A program made the translations under genes and the position numbers. 10,054 nt of DNA. Origin: an uncultured Clostridia bacterium. Its GTDB lineage: Bacteria; Bacillota; Clostridia; TANB77; CAG-508. Location: positions 1-10,054 of the forward strand of contig CAKOVG010000031.1 in NCBI GenBank assembly GCA_934121875.1. Reading direction: 5' to 3'. The notes beneath the pieces were generated by a model. It did no database searches. It was not told the DNA's origin and was given only the letters and a program-made list of their open reading frames with translations. The stretch's first letter is position 1; each line of letters begins with the position of its first letter. Shown piece by piece: positions 5,739-10,054 of this stretch.

Positions 5739-7559
5739 TTATTTGCCTGCAAATTTTTTAATTTCAGAATACTGTCCATATTCATAAGCACCATTTATTA
5801 TTCTATATGCTCTTACCCTTGCTGTATACTTGTGTTCTTTATCTGTTAATCCTGAAATTTCTCTATTATTTGTACTTGATAAAAGTTTTACTGTTCCCCC
5901 TATACCTGGAACTGTAAATTCAATTTCATATCCATCAGCTTTTGATACTTTGCTCCAGTTTAAATATACAGTATCTCCAATAACATAATAATTAACATAG
6001 TTTATGTTCCCAACATTTTGGCTATCTTCATATTTGTCATATCTTTCTGTTGTAAAATATTTAACTGTCGAGAAGTTCCCATAGTTTCTACTTCCATTTT
6101 TGTATTTATATGCTCTTACCTTTACTTTGTAATCTGTTTTGTATTCTAAATTATATAGAATGTATGTACTATCTGTTGCATTTCCAACTCTTTCAAATGT
6201 TGCTCCATCTTCTGCTGCCCAAACCTCATATCCATCAGCATTATCAATTGCCCACCAAGATAAATATGCTTCATTTCTGTGTTTTACTTCTGCTTTAAAT
6301 CCTTTTATATTTTCAACTTTGTAATTTTCAATTGTAAATATTCTTGTACTTGAAAATTCTCCCTCAACTTCTTTACCATTTATATTTTTGTAGGCACATA
6401 CTTTTACTCTATATGTTTTGTTATAGTCTAAACCTGTTAGTGTTGCTGTAAGCCCAGTACTATATTTTACATATTTAAAGTTTCCATTGCCTTCTGCAAG
6501 GTAAATATTGTATCCTCTAGCACCAGCCACTTTATCCCAACTTAAAGTAGCTGAATTATTATTTACTTTTACTTCTAAATATTTTACTTGTTCTGGTTTT
6601 TCTTCTTCATAGTTTCTAGCTGTTGTAAAACTATAAATTGATGAATCTTGAGAATATACTGTGTTGTATTTTGTGTCATTATATGCTACTATAATTATTC
6701 TATATGTTGTATTGCTTTCTAAACCTGACATATCTGCGTATGTTTTTGTCGTGTTAGCAATATGAGTAAAGCTACCATTTCCTCTAGCTATCCATATTTC
6801 ATAGCCTGTTGCGTTTGTTACTTTGTTCCATTCTACATATGCTGTACTTTTAGTTACATTTGTTACATATAACCCTATTGGTCTACTTAGCTTGATTATT
6901 TCGTCTTCTTTGTCATCTATTGTTATAGATTTTGTGTCCGAATGAGTTCCATACACTATTCCTGAGTTAGTGTCTTTATATGCACATACTTTAAATTCAT
7001 ATGCTTTTCCTGCAATTCCACCTTTAATGAATATATTATTTGAAAATACTTTTCCTAAATTCATATATCCAAATCCTGGCATATTAGCATATACTAAATA
7101 ACCTGTTGCATTTGAAACTTCATTCCATGTTAAGTTGATAAATTCTCCTGATTGCTTTACATTTAGTCCTGTAACTTTTGGTAATACAATTGTTGGTAAT
7201 TTTTCTTCATAGTTAATTGTAATCTCTGTTGATGCTGAACCTTCTACTTTTTGTCCATTCCATTTTAATTCGTAAGCACATACTTTTGCTTTGTATGTTT
7301 TGTTTGCTTCAAAACCAACTACTGTTGCTTTTGTTCCACTTACAGAGCCTATAAGTTCATAACCTTTGTTTGCAGTATTGATATATAAGTTATATCCATC
7401 TGCTCCTGATACTTGTTGCCATTTGAAATTTATGCCTCTTCCGTATGTTTGTGCTGTTAGGTTATATACTCTGCCTACCGCTTGCACTGTTGTTGTCATC
7501 ATTGGTAATAAGATTAATAATGTCGCAATTATAACTGTAATAACTTTTTTACATTTCAT
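5739..7559 (-). CDS. Secreted protein of six fibronectin type III repeats
   Basis: This is a 606-residue exported protein. Residues 1-27 are a signal peptide (lysines, hydrophobic core, cleavage after VQA). The rest is six tandem FN3 domains, roughly 28-120, 125-220, 226-320, 325-415, 418-510 and 515-606. Each has the strand-B Trp ('LSWDKV', 'VEWNKV'), an 'A-x-GY-x-(I/V)-(W/Y)' block, the L-x-x-x-x-x-Y turn ('LDYNKTYRVKVCAY'), and a 'Y-G-x-(F/Y)-S' end. There is no LPXTG sorting motif, S-layer homology domain, C-terminal membrane helix or catalytic domain. It is probably released, or held by binding other surface molecules, as an adhesin or scaffold. It is a single-gene unit with a consensus promoter and AAGGAGGGA before the ATG, ended by a strong terminator. 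Ligands cannot be predicted. Confidence 0.88.
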   Translation of the reverse strand: MKCKKVITVIIATLLILLPMMTTTVQAVGRVYNLTAQTYGRGINFKWQQVSGADGYNLYINTANKGYELIGSVSGTKATVVGFEANKTYKAKVCAYELKWNGQKVEGSASTEITINYEEKLPTIVLPKVTGLNVKQSGEFINLTWNEVSNATGYLVYANMPGFGYMNLGKVFSNNIFIKGGIAGKAYEFKVCAYKDTNSGIVYGTHSDTKSITIDDKEDEIIKLSRPIGLYVTNVTKSTAYVEWNKVTNATGYEIWIARGNGSFTHIANTTKTYADMSGLESNTTYRIIIVAYNDTKYNTVYSQDSSIYSFTTARNYEEEKPEQVKYLEVKVNNNSATLSWDKVAGARGYNIYLAEGNGNFKYVKYSTGLTATLTGLDYNKTYRVKVCAYKNINGKEVEGEFSSTRIFTIENYKVENIKGFKAEVKHRNEAYLSWWAIDNADGYEVWAAEDGATFERVGNATDSTYILYNLEYKTDYKVKVRAYKYKNGSRNYGNFSTVKYFTTERYDKYEDSQNVGNINYVNYYVIGDTVYLNWSKVSKADGYEIEFTVPGIGGTVKLLSSTNNREISGLTDKEHKYTARVRAYRIINGAYEYGQYSEIKKFAGK

Positions 7560-7586
7560 AAATGCTCCCTCCTTTTACACAATGAA

Positions 7587-7615
7587 ATTCTACCATTTTT
7601 TATGTTTACTGTCAA
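7587..7615 (-). promoter_or_regulatory. Consensus sigma-70-type promoter of the FN3 gene
   Basis: On the minus strand, -35 TTGACA (7615-7610, perfect) and -10 TAGAAT (7592-7587, five of six) lie 17 bases apart. The start would be near 7580, just ahead of the ribosome binding site AAGGAGGGA. This indicates strong, independent expression of the FN3 protein. Confidence 0.85.
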
Positions 7616-7623
7616 TAGTTTAC
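7604..7623. repeat. Direct repeat flanking the FN3 promoter -35 box
   Basis: GTTTAC occurs at 7604-7609 and 7618-7623, 14 bases apart on each side of the TTGACA hexamer. It could be a tandem regulator site or chance in AT-rich DNA. Confidence 0.3.
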
Positions 7624-7629
7624 ACTGAT

Positions 7630-7827
7630 TTACTCTATCTTTATATTTTCTATTATTGTATTATTTGAATCAATTATTACTAGTTGTCCATCTTCACTAT
7701 TTTGTGTATCTTTTATTTTATTTTCATAATAATTATGTTGTGCTACTACAATCCCTATAAATATTATGCATAAAATTAAAACACATGATATAAATAGTTT
7801 TCTACTAACTTTCACTTCATTTGGCAC
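7630..7827 (-). CDS. Small single-pass membrane protein, function unknown
   Basis: This is a 65-residue protein. A short basic N-terminus (MPNEVKVSRK) precedes one hydrophobic helix (about 11-29), followed by a polar tail of about 35 residues (30-65), predicted outside by the positive-inside rule. It has no lipobox at a processing site and no known domain. The GTG start at 7827 is well supported by a perfect AGGAGGT eight bases upstream, overlapping the dnaE stop codon, so the gene is almost certainly co-transcribed and possibly translationally coupled with dnaE. Its role is unrecognised; it may simply be a lineage-specific gene using dnaE's transcript. The FN3 promoter lies just past its stop. 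Confidence 0.65.
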   Translation of the reverse strand: MPNEVKVSRKLFISCVLILCIIFIGIVVAQHNYYENKIKDTQNSEDGQLVIIDSNNTIIENIKIE

Positions 7828-7835
7828 TTGAAGTT

Positions 7836-7842
7836 ACCTCCT
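7836..7842 (-). promoter_or_regulatory. Ribosome binding site overlapping the dnaE stop
   Basis: AGGAGGT on the minus strand is placed eight bases before the GTG start of the 65-residue protein, and its first bases belong to the dnaE TAG stop. It is the main reason to accept the small gene and its non-ATG start. Confidence 0.75.
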
Positions 7843-10054
7843 ATATTGAAATTATTTGAGCATTTTCTGCTCCAACTAAATCTTGAAATTCTTTTAAAAT
7901 TTCTGGTGTCATAAAAATTCCACCTGCTTTATCAATTTTTTCTCCATTTTTTATTTGCATTTGCATATTACTTTTTTCTCCATTAAAAAAGAGAATTGCA
8001 CCTTTAAGTTTTTCTTTAGTTTCTTCATTAAGATTTGTAACATTTAATTCAAATACCTTTTTCTTTGTTTCCGCAAATTCTTTTATTGTTCTAGCTACAA
8101 TTTTAGGCTCTTCATCTTCTCTAATACTTAGTCTGCCTTCTACCACAACAATATTATCATTTACTAATATTGTAGAACATTGTCTATAACAACTATCAAA
8201 AACTATAAATTCAGTTGCTCCATATAAATCTTCAATTGTAACAAACGCCATAATCGTATTGTTTTTAGTATATTTCTTTTTAACGCTAGTTATTATACCT
8301 GCATATACTACGTTTTGTCCATCTTGATATTCTGCAATTTTCTCCTCTTCTGTTTCATTTGTTTCTGCTAATTCTCTCAATTTTAAGCTATTTATGGTAG
8401 TTTTTGCTTCAATTTGTGCTCTCATTTTTTCTAGTGGATGTCCTGAAATATATATTCCTAGCATCTCTTTTTCCATTGAAAGTTTCTCTTTTTCATCATA
8501 TTCAGGTTCTATTGTATAGTTATATTTTATTTCTTCTTTTTGAGTTTCTCCTCCTAAGTCAAACATTGAAACTTGACCATCAAAGCCTTTTTTATCATTA
8601 TTTATTGTATCAATAATGTTTTCATAAGATACCATCAAAGTCTTTCTTGTTTGTCCTAGTTCATCAAAAGCTCCTGCTTTTATTAAACTTTCAATACATT
8701 TTTTATTAACTGTTGTTTCTTTTATTCTTTCACAGAAATCACTAAAGTCTTTAAATTCTCCATGTTTTGTTCTTTCTTCTACTATTTCGTCAACAGCAGC
8801 TGTTCCCACATTTTTAATACTTCCAAGTCCAAAACGAATTTGATTTTTATCAACTGTAAACCTTGTATAGCTTTTATTTATATCTGGTTTTAATATTTGA
8901 ATTGATAGTCTTTTACATTCTTCAATATAACCAGGCACTTTATCTAAGTTTCCTAAAAAGCTGTTAAGCATTGCTGCCATAAATTCTGTTGGATAATATG
9001 CTTTTAAATATGCTGTTCTATATGATACAACAGCATAAGCTGCAGCATGTGACTTGTTAAATGCATATTTAGCAAATTCAGCCATTTCGTCAAATATTTT
9101 ATTTGCAGACTGTTCATCTATACCATTTCTAATGCAACCAGGAACAACAATATTTCCATTTTCATCTGTTTGTCCATGTATAAATATTTCTCTTTCTTTT
9201 GCCATTACATCTAGTTTTTTCTTACCCATGGCCCTTCTAACTAAATCGGCTCTACCTAATGAATAACCAGCTAAATCTCTAACTATTTGCATAACTTGTT
9301 CTTGGTAAACCATACAACCATAAGTAACTTCAAGAATTGGTTTTAGTGCTGGATGTGTATATACTGCATGTTCTGGATCTTTTTTATTTGCAATATATCT
9401 TGGTATTTGATCCATTGGGCCAGGTCTGTATAAAGAAACTCCGGCAATTATATCTTCCAAGCAGTCTGGTTTTAATTCCTTCATGAAGTTTGTCATTCCT
9501 TGACTTTCAAATTGAAATATCCCAACTGATTCTCCATTTTGCCATAGTTTGTATACCTTAGGATCATTCATTTTTTCGTCAAACTTAACATCTATTCCTT
9601 GATTTTGTTTTACCAAGTCTATTGTATCTTGAATAACAGTTAATGTTCTTAGTCCTAAAAAATCCATTTTTAAAAGTCCAAGTTCTTCTAGTGTTGTCAT
9701 TATATATTGTGTTGATATAGCTCCATCTCTTACGTAAAGTGGTACATAGCTTACTACTGGTTCTTTTGTAATAACTATACCACAAGCATGTGTTGAAGCT
9801 TGTCTTGGCATTCCTTCTAAAGCCATGGCAATATTTAACATTTTTTTAATTTCTTCGTCTGTATCGTAAAGTTCTTTTAATTCTTTGTTTTGCTCCATAG
9901 CTTTTTTTATTGTAATATGTATTTCATTTGGTATCATTTTAGCTAGTTTGTCTGCTTCTGCATAAGGCATATCTAGCACTCTTGCAACATCACGAATAAC
10001 CATTCTAGCAGACATTGTTCCAAATGTAATAATCTGTGAAACATGGTCTTTACC
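7841..10054 (-). CDS. dnaE: DNA polymerase III subunit alpha, C-terminal part (partial)
   Basis: This is the replicative or lesion-tolerant DNA polymerase alpha subunit of the DnaE class, not PolC. The frame enters from the right edge: 13 codons before the internal ATG at 10015 read 'GKDHVSQIITFGT', the standard DnaE sequence, so 737 residues are inside and roughly the first 400 (PHP domain, first catalytic aspartates) are not. Visible parts: palm with 'KMDFLGLRTL' holding the third catalytic Asp (codon 9664-9662); 'ISLYRPGPM'-type loop ('SLYRPGPMDQIPRYI'); 'YGCMVYQEQVMQI', 'LVRRAMGKKK' and 'FNKSHAAAYAVVSY' of the fingers; a helix-hairpin-helix segment ('FGLGSIKNVG'); 'LGIYISGHPL'; an OB fold ('VVYAGIITSVKKKYTKN' to 'VVEGRLSIREDEEPKIVA'); and a short C-terminal domain. 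Nothing suggests damage. Confidence 0.97.
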   Translation of the reverse strand, partial: GKDHVSQIITFGTMSARMVIRDVARVLDMPYAEADKLAKMIPNEIHITIKKAMEQNKELKELYDTDEEIKKMLNIAMALEGMPRQASTHACGIVITKEPVVSYVPLYVRDGAISTQYIMTTLEELGLLKMDFLGLRTLTVIQDTIDLVKQNQGIDVKFDEKMNDPKVYKLWQNGESVGIFQFESQGMTNFMKELKPDCLEDIIAGVSLYRPGPMDQIPRYIANKKDPEHAVYTHPALKPILEVTYGCMVYQEQVMQIVRDLAGYSLGRADLVRRAMGKKKLDVMAKEREIFIHGQTDENGNIVVPGCIRNGIDEQSANKIFDEMAEFAKYAFNKSHAAAYAVVSYRTAYLKAYYPTEFMAAMLNSFLGNLDKVPGYIEECKRLSIQILKPDINKSYTRFTVDKNQIRFGLGSIKNVGTAAVDEIVEERTKHGEFKDFSDFCERIKETTVNKKCIESLIKAGAFDELGQTRKTLMVSYENIIDTINNDKKGFDGQVSMFDLGGETQKEEIKYNYTIEPEYDEKEKLSMEKEMLGIYISGHPLEKMRAQIEAKTTINSLKLRELAETNETEEEKIAEYQDGQNVVYAGIITSVKKKYTKNNTIMAFVTIEDLYGATEFIVFDSCYRQCSTILVNDNIVVVEGRLSIREDEEPKIVARTIKEFAETKKKVFELNVTNLNEETKEKLKGAILFFNGEKSNMQMQIKNGEKIDKAGGIFMTPEILKEFQDLVGAENAQIISI

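Noticed and set aside
9585..9785. Second minus-strand open frame inside dnaE
   Set aside because: It lies out of frame within a highly conserved polymerase region and shows no family resemblance.
10013..10015. ATG at 10015 as the start of dnaE
   Set aside because: The frame stays open to the window edge, and the codons before it give the conserved DnaE sequence 'QIITFGT', so the start is outside the window.

Overview
The window looks like a low-GC Firmicutes chromosome, most likely an AT-rich member of the Clostridia. The evidence is very high A/T content, strong AGGAGG-type ribosome binding sites, consensus sigma-70-type promoters, the ireB-ruvX-DUF1292 gene order typical of Firmicutes, and a DnaE polymerase with a C-terminal OB fold. 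All recognised stop codons are TAA or TAG. Every host gene lies on the minus strand; the only plus-strand coding sequence is the tail of an IS3-type transposase at the left edge.

Layout, reading the minus strand from right to left. (1) 10054-7841 is the C-terminal two thirds of DNA polymerase III alpha (dnaE), running in from outside the window. A 65-residue single-pass membrane protein (7827-7630) follows, and its ribosome binding site overlaps the dnaE stop. (2) A consensus promoter (TTGACA-17-TAGAAT) drives a secreted protein made of six fibronectin type III repeats (7559-5739), closed by a long perfect terminator hairpin. (3) A new transcription unit starts near 5655. It encodes a small exported two-helix protein with VirB2/TrbC-pilin-like topology (5620-5213), a 780-residue TadZ/CpaE-like protein with a degenerate P-loop and two AT-hook motifs (5207-2865), a membrane GAF plus degenerate-GGDEF protein (2852-1770), then ireB (1754-1500) and ruvX (1496-1071). 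(4) A DUF1292 acidic protein (980-666) has its own promoter, with a dyad between -35 and -10. A large hairpin follows, then a four-helix membrane protein (576-103). (5) The left 70 bases are the right end of an IS3-family element: the last 11 codons of its transposase and a TGT...ACA terminus.

The most interesting part is the pilin-like / TadZ-like / degenerate-GGDEF cassette, which is tightly packed and runs directly into ireB-ruvX. The usual ireB partner alaS is not upstream. The cassette looks like a cell-surface or polar-localisation module whose two enzyme-like proteins have both lost their catalytic signatures. No secretion ATPase (TadA/VirB4/VirB11) or platform protein is encoded here, so a complete pilus or secretion machine cannot be claimed. 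No tRNA, rRNA, CRISPR array or riboswitch was recognised. No stretch of more than about 120 bases lacks a gene or a signal.
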